Source: CAXGTL01 sp964645705 (GTDB lineage: Archaea > Nanobdellota > Nanobdellia > Woesearchaeales > CAXGTL01). From it: DNA of 64,000 nt. This document shows positions 10,652 to 18,800 of this stretch, in pieces. The notes under the pieces were generated by a model that did no database searches, had not been told where the DNA came from, and saw only the letters and a program-made list of their open reading frames with translations. Location: assembly GCA_964645705.1 (NCBI GenBank), contig CAZYAB010000002.1, positions 1 to 64,000 of the forward strand, read 5' to 3'. The position numbers and the translations under genes are program-made. Every line of letters starts with the position of its first letter. The first letter of the stretch is position 1.

Positions 10652-10688
10652 AATGAAAACAAACTCACTGACGTTCGTAGTTTTCATT
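10652..10688 (+). repeat. Inverted repeat on an upstream start codon
   Basis: AATGAAAAC and GTTTTCATT form a perfect 9-bp inverted repeat around a 19-nt centre containing ACTCACT and CGTTCGTAG. The left arm contains the ATG of a short upstream reading frame. The same two words lie next to the palindrome at 54309–54328. Confidence 0.6.
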
Positions 10689-10721
10689 TTAAATGATCAC
10701 AAAAGGAGGTATTCAAAATGA
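10653..10721 (+). CDS. Possible 22-residue leader peptide (uORF)
   Basis: GGGTGAT stands a few bases before an ATG that opens 22 codons (MKTNSLTFVV then FILNDHKRRYSK). Its TGA overlaps the ATG of the lipoprotein gene (ATGA), the usual form of translational coupling. The first codons (ATGAAAACAAA) match the start of the neighbouring lipoprotein gene at 4193, so it could instead be the relic of an original start displaced by a palindromic insertion. Whether it is translated is unknown. Confidence 0.35.
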   Translation: MKTNSLTFVVFILNDHKRRYSK

Positions 10722-13495
10722 AAAAAATATTAACAATATTATTAATTCTAAGCTTTTTTTTAACAGGTTGTGATTTGTATCAAGAATACGAGGATGATCT
10801 TCCTCCACCACCAAAATTTCCAGGATCAGACACAATAGGTGCTCCTATTGGTCAAGCATATTCAGCATCAATGCAAGCAAAAGGTTTTGTTGATCCAGAC
10901 GGTATTTTTGATATATACCAGATAAATAATTTTGACCAAAAAATTAGAATATATGACACTTATTATATTTGGAACAGATGGTTGCCTTCTAATAGATTTG
11001 TAGAAGAATATGAATATCATTTAACACAAGAAAAAGGTTTGCTTCATTTAGAAGTTGTTGATGAAGATTTTGTTTCAAAAGCAGGCTTGATTTATAATGG
11101 TTGTCACAGTCATGATGAAACTTGTGATAAATTGATTAGTACAGGACAAGACGATCCAATCATAATGCCGAGTGAAGGAGAATGTTGCAATGGTTGGCAA
11201 GTGTTTTATTTTGATGATGAATCAGTAGAAAACATGGGCTGGAGATGGATAGAATCATCTGGAGAAACTGTTTCAGCTAACCTAGACTTATCAACATATT
11301 ATGATGCTCCTATACAATTAATTGCTGTTTTTAGCTGTGATTTAGTTAATAATAATTTTAACTGCCACAGTGGCTGGCCTGCTCATTATATGAAAGTAAA
11401 AACAGTTGATGACCTTGATGATAATCAAGACGCATGCCAAAGACTTGGCTTTGACTGGGTTCCTGGCAAATGTTGCGGTGATGATGAAAAAGAACATTAT
11501 AGTTTGTTAAATTACAAAGAATTTTGTTGTAATAGTGATGAATTAGAAGATGGCGAATGCAGATACTTACCAACTATTACTATGCCAGAAGGTTTATCTC
11601 AAGCAGAAAGGATTTGTGAAGAAAACGACCATGGTTTCCAAGAATTTACACCAGGCACAACAAGATTAACAATTGAATTAGAAGATCAAGCAAATGAAAA
11701 AACAGACTATTGTATTGATGAATTTAGATTAGTAGAATATTATTGTGGCGGTGATAATGATCCTGATGAAATAATCAAACAATCAGAATTTTGGTGTCCT
11801 TTAGGCTGTGAAAATGTTATTGAAGGTTCTAGATGTTATACACAAGACATGATTGTTACAGGAAGACTTGTTGATGCAGTAACTGAATTACCTATGCAAG
11901 GCGTAGAAATTAATCCTGCATATTATTATTTTAGGGAAAAAGGAATGAATGATAAAATATTAACAGATGAAAATGGTGTTTTCTCATTTGTAATTGATAA
12001 TTATAGAGGTTGGCGTGTTTTATCAGTCAACCTTGATTGTTATGCATATATGGGTATCAGTGGTGAATATAATTCTGATGAAGAATTATTTGTCTTTAGA
12101 AGAAATGGATTAGGTGATCATTACTATACTTTGAATGAAGATGCTGTTCTTGACATGGGTGATTTAATGATGTATCCTGCAGCAGACTTAGAATATACAG
12201 CAGATATGGAAGACATTCGCGGTGAATTAGAAACATCATTTACATTTTCTCATGACAATGGTTTTGAATTTGCACATGAAGGTTTTGGACTTTATGATGG
12301 TAATTATTATTATGACACTAATTTTGTTTTAATGGGAAAAAATGTTAAACCTGCTTCAAGAATTTATTCATATTATCCTGTGATAGAAGAAGTTGAATCT
12401 GAAGAAGGTGAAAAACAAATATTTTCAAGAAGAAGAAGAAATGTAGATGAATATGAAGGAGAAGTCTTTGCAGTACCTCACCTACAAGGTTGTCGTAAGA
12501 TTAGCTTAGAATTTAATGATTATGAATTTACATGGGGAACACTAGAATCAAGACCACAATTAATGCTTGAACAAGATTTTAATGATTTCAAGTTTGATAA
12601 ATCAGGATTACATTTTGAAAGAGGATGCGACATTGTTAGAAAAAGAAACTGTGTACAACATCATGCAAGATATAAATTAATAATAGATGATGAATTAGAA
12701 GGCAAAGCATATTCAATGGCAGAGATTAATACAAATTCTTTTACAAACATTGACTTTGTTAATTACATTAACAGTAGACACGCTCTTCATTCATCAGACA
12801 TTACAGAATTAGAAATAGGCAACAATAATGTTTATTTATTTGATTATCGTGGGGAAATTGTTTATGCATGGTATAATAATGACATAGCTTTCATTATCTC
12901 TACATGGCATGATCAAGATGCTGATGCAGAATCATCTATTGATGCTTTGCTTAATGCTTATCTTGATGAATTTCCTTCAGATTTATCATTCGAAGATCCA
13001 AGAATAATCATAGAAAACTTTGGCGACATACATTTCAGAGGAATTCACGAAGAAATTGAATTCGAACTCCAAGATGGTTTATTAGATGCATATGTTGGTG
13101 AATATTCTGATAATGTTTTGGCATTTGTTGAAACATATGATAATGACATTGAATCAGAAAATCTTAGACAATTTGTTGAACACATTGGCATAGATTATAA
13201 TATGGATGAAGAAGACAGTTTTTTCTTTGCACAAAGCGCAGATGATTTATTTGCATTCTGGACAAGCGGAAACAAGTTTATTGCAGTAGGGGTGTTTGAT
13301 TACCGTGGTCAACAAGGACTTGGCGCACATGCAGATAGTATTGAAGATGATTTCCTTAATCTGTTAGGAGCTTATATTGAATATTATGGAACAGATTTGA
13401 TGAGAACAGAAGAAGCAAACACAGAAACATTATCAATTCCAGGATTTGGATTAACAGACATTGCTGAAGATCTTGGTGACCAAGCACAAGAATAA
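10718..13495 (+). CDS. Lipoprotein with shared Cys-rich N-terminal module
   Basis: A 925-residue lipoprotein with signal peptide ending LTGC and a strong GGAGGT ribosome binding site. Residues ~35–285 are the module shared with the two preceding lipoproteins: APIGQAY, a ...CCNGW strand, then DxxACxxxGFDWxxxxCCGDDxxEHY and CC...LEDGEC. It is followed by a second Cys-rich stretch and a carboxypeptidase-regulatory-like beta sandwich (about 385–480, VTGRLVDAVTELPMQGVEI). The remaining ~440 residues are unrecognised and mixed alpha/beta, with two similar stretches around LEIGNNNVYLFDYRG and SADDLFAFWTSGNKF. The gene ends the run of lipoproteins. Function unknown. Confidence 0.6.
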   Translation: MKKILTILLILSFFLTGCDLYQEYEDDLPPPPKFPGSDTIGAPIGQAYSASMQAKGFVDPDGIFDIYQINNFDQKIRIYDTYYIWNRWLPSNRFVEEYEYHLTQEKGLLHLEVVDEDFVSKAGLIYNGCHSHDETCDKLISTGQDDPIIMPSEGECCNGWQVFYFDDESVENMGWRWIESSGETVSANLDLSTYYDAPIQLIAVFSCDLVNNNFNCHSGWPAHYMKVKTVDDLDDNQDACQRLGFDWVPGKCCGDDEKEHYSLLNYKEFCCNSDELEDGECRYLPTITMPEGLSQAERICEENDHGFQEFTPGTTRLTIELEDQANEKTDYCIDEFRLVEYYCGGDNDPDEIIKQSEFWCPLGCENVIEGSRCYTQDMIVTGRLVDAVTELPMQGVEINPAYYYFREKGMNDKILTDENGVFSFVIDNYRGWRVLSVNLDCYAYMGISGEYNSDEELFVFRRNGLGDHYYTLNEDAVLDMGDLMMYPAADLEYTADMEDIRGELETSFTFSHDNGFEFAHEGFGLYDGNYYYDTNFVLMGKNVKPASRIYSYYPVIEEVESEEGEKQIFSRRRRNVDEYEGEVFAVPHLQGCRKISLEFNDYEFTWGTLESRPQLMLEQDFNDFKFDKSGLHFERGCDIVRKRNCVQHHARYKLIIDDELEGKAYSMAEINTNSFTNIDFVNYINSRHALHSSDITELEIGNNNVYLFDYRGEIVYAWYNNDIAFIISTWHDQDADAESSIDALLNAYLDEFPSDLSFEDPRIIIENFGDIHFRGIHEEIEFELQDGLLDAYVGEYSDNVLAFVETYDNDIESENLRQFVEHIGIDYNMDEEDSFFFAQSADDLFAFWTSGNKFIAVGVFDYRGQQGLGAHADSIEDDFLNLLGAYIEYYGTDLMRTEEANTETLSIPGFGLTDIAEDLGDQAQE

Positions 13496-13510
13496 TAAAC
13501 AAACATTAAA

Positions 13511-14206
13511 ATGAAAAAACAAATTTTTATTTTTTTTGTATTTTTTATGATTTTATGTAGTTTTGTTTATTCAGAAGAAGACATTGATCTAGGCGACATA
13601 GATATTCCATCACTTCCAGGAGATCTGCCTAGTTTTGGTGATGATGTTGAAGATTCTGACACAGATTCTGATGATGTAATGACTGTTGACACAGACGACA
13701 CAACTGATGATGATTCTGACACAGATGATACAGACACCACAAATACAGATACTACTGGCGATAATACTGACACAGACAGTGATCCAACAATAATAGCAAT
13801 ACCACCAATCCCTATAGACAATGAAGGCAGTGAAACTCAACAAACAACAGACCAACAAGTAGACCAACAACAAACACAAACAACAAACCAAGAATCAGCA
13901 CAAAACACACAAACACAAACAAGAAGATCAATCTCACCAACACAACAAAAACCAAAACAAATGCTAGACATGTGGTTATATATCTCAATCACAGTAATCA
14001 TTATATTATTCATTTTGGTAGGGATTTATTTTTACTTTAGATTAAGAAAAAGAAAATCACACAAAACACCGCACCCCAATCATCCTCATGTACTTTATAT
14101 CAAAAACAGTTTAAGAAGTGGTTATTCCAAAAAACAAATTCATCAAAAGTTTTTAGAATATGGTTATACAAAGAAACAAATAAAAGACTTTTTTAAACAT
14201 GTTTAA
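13511..14206 (+). CDS. Surface protein with D/T and Q-rich stalk and one TM helix
   Basis: 231 residues. A signal peptide (hydrophobic run ending FVYSEE) precedes a low-complexity Asp/Thr stretch (about 45–95), a Gln/Thr stretch (about 105–145) and one transmembrane helix (about 157–180). The cytoplasmic tail (about 193–231) has a repeated helical pattern, SGYSKKQIHQKFLEYGYTKKQI, a small domain I have seen associated with archaeal membrane proteins but cannot name. It starts 16 nt after the previous stop and ends 3 nt before the next gene, so it belongs to the same operon. Confidence 0.55.
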   Translation: MKKQIFIFFVFFMILCSFVYSEEDIDLGDIDIPSLPGDLPSFGDDVEDSDTDSDDVMTVDTDDTTDDDSDTDDTDTTNTDTTGDNTDTDSDPTIIAIPPIPIDNEGSETQQTTDQQVDQQQTQTTNQESAQNTQTQTRRSISPTQQKPKQMLDMWLYISITVIIILFILVGIYFYFRLRKRKSHKTPHPNHPHVLYIKNSLRSGYSKKQIHQKFLEYGYTKKQIKDFFKHV

Positions 14207-14208
14207 AG

Positions 14209-15576
14209 ATGACATTTCAATTATTAGAAAAAAAGAGGTTGCCTAAAAGCCTGATTTATCTAATCATAGCAGCAATTTTTTCTTCATTATTTTATGGCTA
14301 CAGTTTTTATTTTTACAAAAAACTACTTCCAACATCAAAGGTATTGATAGCCATAACTCTTGCTTTATTAGTAAAATATTTATTTGAAGAATATATTAAA
14401 AAGAAAATATTTGAAAATCCTACTTATTGTTTATTTGCAGGTGTGTTTTTTTCATTATTTTCATTTGCAACTTCATATTTTTTATTTAAATCATTCATTG
14501 GTTTGTCAACCATTTTATTTACAGTCATCCTGGCAATGCCATTGATAACAGCTTTAACAAGAAAAGAATCAGGTTCTATAAAATCAAGAAAAGATGTGTT
14601 TTTTAAAAGGCACAAACCTTTTATTAATTTTTATATTTACTTTTTTATTGGAATTTTTTTAGTTTTTTTTGTAATTGCAATCATTAACCAGAGCATGGTG
14701 TTTTCATTGGAAGATCTGAACCCTGCAAGAGCACCAATAAAAGAAGTTGTTGAACAAAAAGCACCAACAAAAACACAACAAACAAAAAAGATAAATCTTG
14801 CAAGGTTTCAGCTACCTGCACGAAAACCATCTAAAGTAAAATTAGCAAATTCTATTTTTAAGAATAATTTTTATGTAATGTTCATTGCATGGATCTTGTC
14901 ATTATTTTATGGTGCGGGCGCGTTATTTTTAATAACATTTAATTCATCTATTTTTGCTTCAGCACTTGTTAATGTTATCAAGATGAAGATTCCATCTTTA
15001 GCAGGTTTGTCAGCAGCCTCGAGCTTATTATTTACTTATTCATTCATGGCATGCAACATGGGCATTATGTTTATTCATATGATTCCTGAAGTATTAGCAT
15101 ATTTTGTGGCAGCAATGTCAGGCGGATTATTAGCGACTGCTTTTGTCAATGATCAGTTTATGTCAAAATCATTTAAAAAAACAATAAGAGAGTCTTTTAT
15201 TTTATTAATAATCTCAGGAATTATTGTTTATGGATCAGCATTTTTAGAAGTTTATGTTTCAAAACAGCTTTACATGGCAGAAATGTGTAAAACTTCTCTT
15301 AATCCTGTTAATTATGGTCTGATAATTGTTGTAATCTTGATTTTGATATTCGAGTTCTTTAGACAAAGAAGAAAAAAGAAAAGGCTAAAAAAAGAATGGG
15401 CTATCCAAAGAGTGCCTGTTGATTCTGAAAAACCAATCAAACCAAAAGAAATAAAACAACAAAAACCTGCAAAGATTCCTTTTTACAAGAAAATGTTTAA
15501 ACGAAAAAAACAAAAAGACATTTACAAAGGTCACCAAACAGTTAAAAGACATTATCCTCCAAAAACAAAATCATAA
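14209..15576 (+). CDS. SpoIIM/DUF95-family multi-pass membrane protein
   Basis: 455 residues with about ten hydrophobic helices. The C-terminal half fits the SpoIIM (DUF95) family: FKNNFYVMFIAWILSLFYGAG, then HMIPEVLAYFVAAMSGGLL, matching the family's N..V..G and HGxxE patterns with His and Glu conserved. A basic loop and a Lys-rich tail flank the membrane part. DUF95 proteins are integral membrane proteins of unclear biochemical role. It closes the surface-protein operon, and its 3' end overlaps the convergent IMPase-like gene by 25 bp. Confidence 0.65.
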   Translation: MTFQLLEKKRLPKSLIYLIIAAIFSSLFYGYSFYFYKKLLPTSKVLIAITLALLVKYLFEEYIKKKIFENPTYCLFAGVFFSLFSFATSYFLFKSFIGLSTILFTVILAMPLITALTRKESGSIKSRKDVFFKRHKPFINFYIYFFIGIFLVFFVIAIINQSMVFSLEDLNPARAPIKEVVEQKAPTKTQQTKKINLARFQLPARKPSKVKLANSIFKNNFYVMFIAWILSLFYGAGALFLITFNSSIFASALVNVIKMKIPSLAGLSAASSLLFTYSFMACNMGIMFIHMIPEVLAYFVAAMSGGLLATAFVNDQFMSKSFKKTIRESFILLIISGIIVYGSAFLEVYVSKQLYMAEMCKTSLNPVNYGLIIVVILILIFEFFRQRRKKKRLKKEWAIQRVPVDSEKPIKPKEIKQQKPAKIPFYKKMFKRKKQKDIYKGHQTVKRHYPPKTKS

Positions 15577-16493
15577 AACATATCATATATTTCTTTATTA
15601 CCAGCAGCAATAAAACCTCGTATTGCTTTCATGCCATCAGGATTGTTCCCTTCCAAGTCTGTAAATACTCCTTCTACATTTTCCAGTATTTTTGAAGGTG
15701 TTAAATAATCGTGTGGAGGAACCCTTAGGTCATCTCGTTCAGGATGTTTAAGAATTGCAACATCTGTTACACCAAGCGCAACATCAACAATTGTTTTTGC
15801 AACAGATCCCCTGTTAACAATATAACTTCCTTCATCTCCTCTTACTTCTGCTTTTGACATTACCATGTTTCTTAACAAATCTAATTTATTCCTTACATTA
15901 TCTTCCTGATTATACCTTGTATACCTGTCAACAATATTTAATCTTGATAAATCTGTTTTTATTTTAGGTTTATTTTGTCTACCTTTTTCAAATTTTTTAT
16001 TTATATTTCTATCAAGAATATCATGTGCAAATGAAAGATAATAAACATTTCCATTATCGCCTTCACCAACACTAATTACTCTAAATCTGTGAAATGGATA
16101 TGAAACAATACCTAATTGTAAATCTCCTAGTTTATCATTTTCTCTTCTATAAATCCCTAAATGTGATGTGACATTTGTGCCTTCTCTTAAATATTCTCCT
16201 GATCCATCAACAAGATCAACTAACGCAATACTTGATGATGAATAAATAGGGGGGACATCAATTTGGCAATCCCATTTAATACCAACTCCAGGAAAAATAT
16301 CTTTTAACGACATTGCTTTTCTTCTTAAGTCAATTTCCAGAACTTCTTTTGCACCTTCTATTTTATCCAAATTAGAATATATGTCTCGTCCAATTCTTGT
16401 TGATAAATATTCTTCAACACCTTTATAGAATTTTAATAGATTAATTATTATTTCCTCTGGTTTTACGCCACCTAATAAAATTATATCTGACAT
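15552..16493 (-). CDS. Inositol-monophosphatase-superfamily-like protein
   Basis: 313 residues. The layout follows the IMPase/FBPase fold: a variant of the metal-binding DPIDGT motif (ALVDLVDGSGEYLREGT, about 90–106), a central GIYRRENDKLGDLQLGIV strand, and a C-terminal GSVAKTIVDVALGVTDVAI...PPHDY segment matching the GSxAL...G..D motif, with D in the last metal site. The usual DPxDG becomes DLVDG. Family members hydrolyse sugar or nucleotide phosphates with Mg2+; the substrate here cannot be read. It follows the zinc-ribbon gene by 2 nt, so they are one operon. Confidence 0.55.
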   Translation of the reverse strand: MSDIILLGGVKPEEIIINLLKFYKGVEEYLSTRIGRDIYSNLDKIEGAKEVLEIDLRRKAMSLKDIFPGVGIKWDCQIDVPPIYSSSSIALVDLVDGSGEYLREGTNVTSHLGIYRRENDKLGDLQLGIVSYPFHRFRVISVGEGDNGNVYYLSFAHDILDRNINKKFEKGRQNKPKIKTDLSRLNIVDRYTRYNQEDNVRNKLDLLRNMVMSKAEVRGDEGSYIVNRGSVAKTIVDVALGVTDVAILKHPERDDLRVPPHDYLTPSKILENVEGVFTDLEGNNPDGMKAIRGFIAAGNKEIYDMFYDFVFGG

Positions 16494-16495
16494 TT

Positions 16496-16825
16496 TTAAT
16501 AATCATACAAATCATCTGAGCTCTTTCTTAATAATTTATCCGCAGATTCTTTTAATATTTTTTGAATTTTTTCAGAATTACAATATGGACATCTAAGAGC
16601 AGCTCTTGATTTTTTACCAAATGAAAACCTGTACCTGCATCTTAAACATTGGTAATTAATGCGTTCTTTTGATTTGGGTGTTAGCTTTGTTTTCTCAATT
16701 TTCTTTGTTTTTAGCTTATCAATGCATGGTAAGCATATAAGTTCTCCATCTAGATTACACTTTACATTACTAATATGTACCTTTTGTCTGCACCTTTTAC
16801 AAGTGATTTCCTCCCATATAGCCAT
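16496..16825 (-). CDS. Two-zinc-ribbon protein
   Basis: 109 residues with two Cys4 clusters: CKRC...CLPC (about 9–34) and CLRC...CPYC (about 59–82). The second resembles the C-terminal ribbon of small archaeal transcription- or translation-associated proteins. A TATA box lies about 26 nt before the ATG on this strand (CTTTATATAC near 16850), implying a leaderless transcript. It is co-transcribed with the IMPase-like gene and divergent from L11. Exact function unknown. Confidence 0.6.
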   Translation of the reverse strand: MAIWEEITCKRCRQKVHISNVKCNLDGELICLPCIDKLKTKKIEKTKLTPKSKERINYQCLRCRYRFSFGKKSRAALRCPYCNSEKIQKILKESADKLLRKSSDDLYDY

Positions 16826-16885
16826 ATATATAAAGGTTAGAAAATATGTATATAAAGATTATTGTGGTAGAAAATATATCCATAA

Positions 16886-16949
16886 CCTTTATACAACAAA
16901 AATTATAATTTTTGAGCATAAAAGCATTGCTTTGCGATACTTTTATAAA
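16886..16949 (+). promoter_or_regulatory. Two-hairpin palindromic element on the L11 promoter
   Basis: Order: CCTTTATA, a 16-nt perfect palindrome AAAAATTATAATTTTT (16898–16913), GAGC, then a hairpin with arms ATAAAAG/CTTTTAT (16918–16946) and inner stem ATTGC-TTT-GCGAT. The right arm includes the TATA box TTTATAAA, 32 nt before the L11 ATG. A second copy with compensatory changes lies at 58025–58089 before prefoldin alpha. If the distal TATA is used, the element is upstream of transcription; if the proximal CCTTTATA is used, the second hairpin is in the leader. Confidence 0.65.
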
Positions 16950-16973
16950 TACATTACAAATTCTAATACTATC

Positions 16974-17720
16974 ATGGCAACAGAAACAGTTGAAGCACTT
17001 GTAAACGGAGGCAAAGCATCAGCAGCTCCGCCATTAGGTCCTGCATTAGGTCCGATGGGAGTTAATATAGGCCAAGTTGTAGCTGAGATCAATAAAAAGA
17101 CAGCTTCATTTCAAGGAATGCAAGTGCCTGTTAAAGTTATAATTGATAAAGATACTAAAGAATTCTCAATAGAGGTAGGTACACCGCCTGCATCAGCACT
17201 GATTAAAAAAGAAGCAGGTATACAAAAAGCAGCTTCAAACCCATTAACAGAAAAAGTAGCTGATCTTAAGATTGAACAAATAATAAAGATTGCAAAGATG
17301 AAAGAAGATGCATTATTAGGAAAAGATCTTAAGAACAAAATAAGAGAGATAATTGGAACATGCCAATCAATGGGTATGCTGGTTGAGGGTGTTCCTGCAC
17401 AAGATGCACTGAAAATGGTTGCAGATGGTAAATTTGATAAAGAGATCAAAGAAGAAAAAACAGAATTATCAGAAGAAGAATTAAAAGAATTAGAAGAAGA
17501 AAAGAAAAAATTAGCAGCAGAGATAGAGAAAAAGAGAGCAATGTTTGAGAAAAAAGCAGAAGAAATCTTGAAATCAATGGAAGGAAAACCTCGTGGCCAA
17601 ATAAAGACAAAGATGGTTGAAGCAAAGATACCTCAAAAAATTATTGATGAGAAATTGCCAGTAGAAGTAGCAGCACCAGCAGCAGGTGCACCGGGTGCAC
17701 CAGCACCAGCTAAGAAATAA
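16974..17720 (+). CDS. rpl11: Large-subunit ribosomal protein L11 (uL11) with long C-terminal tail
   Basis: L11 binds the GTPase-associated centre of 23S rRNA. The ATG at 16974 begins METV-type archaeal L11 (MATETVEALVNGGKA) with the signature PPLGPALGPMGVNIGQVVAEIN and the RNA-binding C-domain KIEQIIKIAKMKEDALLG. The frame is open far upstream, but that part reads as intergenic DNA. The protein has 248 residues; archaeal L11 usually has about 160. The extra ~88 residues form a charged coiled coil, a small basic helical segment (RGQIKTKMVEAKIPQKIIDEKLP) and an Ala/Pro end like the P-stalk tail. The TATA box stands 32 nt before the ATG, so the mRNA is probably leaderless. Confidence 0.9.
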   Translation: MATETVEALVNGGKASAAPPLGPALGPMGVNIGQVVAEINKKTASFQGMQVPVKVIIDKDTKEFSIEVGTPPASALIKKEAGIQKAASNPLTEKVADLKIEQIIKIAKMKEDALLGKDLKNKIREIIGTCQSMGMLVEGVPAQDALKMVADGKFDKEIKEEKTELSEEELKELEEEKKKLAAEIEKKRAMFEKKAEEILKSMEGKPRGQIKTKMVEAKIPQKIIDEKLPVEVAAPAAGAPGAPAPAKK

Positions 17721-17789
17721 ACATAATTTTCTTAATTAAACTTATATAATAGTAACATTTATATATAGAATTATCATAAATCCCTATAT

Positions 17790-18800
17790 ATGTATAAAAA
17801 AAAGAGTCAGGTGAGCATTTTCATTATATTTGGTATTATTTTATTAATTATTGTAGCTTCTTATTTCTTTTTAAGAACAAAAGATGAAGAAATCACACCA
17901 GAAGATCAATATTCTTTATTAAATGAAAAATCAGTTATTGTTCGTAATTATGTTGAAAATTGTTTACAAAAGGAACTTGAAAATGCAATTGAGTTTGTTT
18001 CTTTGCAAGGCGGTTTTGTTTATAGGCCAGAGCTAGGATTGGAAAGAGACAACTATAATATTGCATATGACTATTATCTTGGTGTTAATCTTTTACCAAA
18101 TTTTGATGAAGTAGAGAATGATGAGATAGAGATTTATCTTGATCAAATGGTTCCTCAATGCTTAGAAAAAACAGGAATCCTTGATGAACAATATATTACA
18201 TTTGGTTATATTGATTCTGAGATTGATATAAAAGAAAAGTATGTACACGCATCACTAGATTATCCTGTTACATTAACATCAGGCAGCCAAGAAACAAAAT
18301 TAAATGATTTTTCAGTACAATCAGATGTAAACCTTGGAACAATGTTAGAAATTGCTCACGACATAATTGAACACACTGTTGACGATCCTAACTGGATAGA
18401 TGTTGGTTTTTTAGAATCACTTGGCAAAGACATAGAAGTTATTCACATAGATGAAAAAACAATTGTTTATAAGATAAATGATCCAGAAGTTAAGTTTAAA
18501 GGTGGTGACTATTCTTTTATGTTTTCTGCATTATTCACAGACAATTCACCGCCTGATTTATTCAGATTCTCAGATTATTCAATCAATGTTGGCGACACTT
18601 TAGAAGTCCAACCATATGCACTAGACTTTGACAATGATGATTTATCATATTCTGCTGATTCAAGATTAATTAATATTGATCCTATTACAGGTTTAATTAC
18701 ATTTACACCATTATCACCAGGCATGTACGAGTTTAATATAAATGTAGATGATGGTGATGGTTTATCAGATCAAGAAATATTAAAGGTGAACGTAGTATGA
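17790..18800 (+). CDS. Membrane-anchored protein with pilin-like N-terminus and cadherin-like domain
   Basis: 336 residues. The N-terminus KKKSQVSIFIIFGIILLII resembles archaeal type IV pilin-like segments (basic residues, Q, then a hydrophobic helix), though no second helix follows. The middle is unrecognised alpha/beta; the C-terminal ~90 residues look like a cadherin/Ig-type beta sandwich (ALDFDNDDLSYSAD...ITFTPLSPGMYEFNINVDDGDG). A TATA box about 27 nt before the ATG suggests a leaderless transcript. Its stop overlaps the start of the next gene by 4 nt (ATGA), so the two are made together. Confidence 0.6.
   Translation: MYKKKSQVSIFIIFGIILLIIVASYFFLRTKDEEITPEDQYSLLNEKSVIVRNYVENCLQKELENAIEFVSLQGGFVYRPELGLERDNYNIAYDYYLGVNLLPNFDEVENDEIEIYLDQMVPQCLEKTGILDEQYITFGYIDSEIDIKEKYVHASLDYPVTLTSGSQETKLNDFSVQSDVNLGTMLEIAHDIIEHTVDDPNWIDVGFLESLGKDIEVIHIDEKTIVYKINDPEVKFKGGDYSFMFSALFTDNSPPDLFRFSDYSINVGDTLEVQPYALDFDNDDLSYSADSRLINIDPITGLITFTPLSPGMYEFNINVDDGDGLSDQEILKVNVV

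Noticed and set aside
16659..16973. In-frame extension of L11 upstream
   Set aside because: It overlaps the divergent zinc-ribbon gene, both promoters and the palindromic element; the L11 family start is at 16974.
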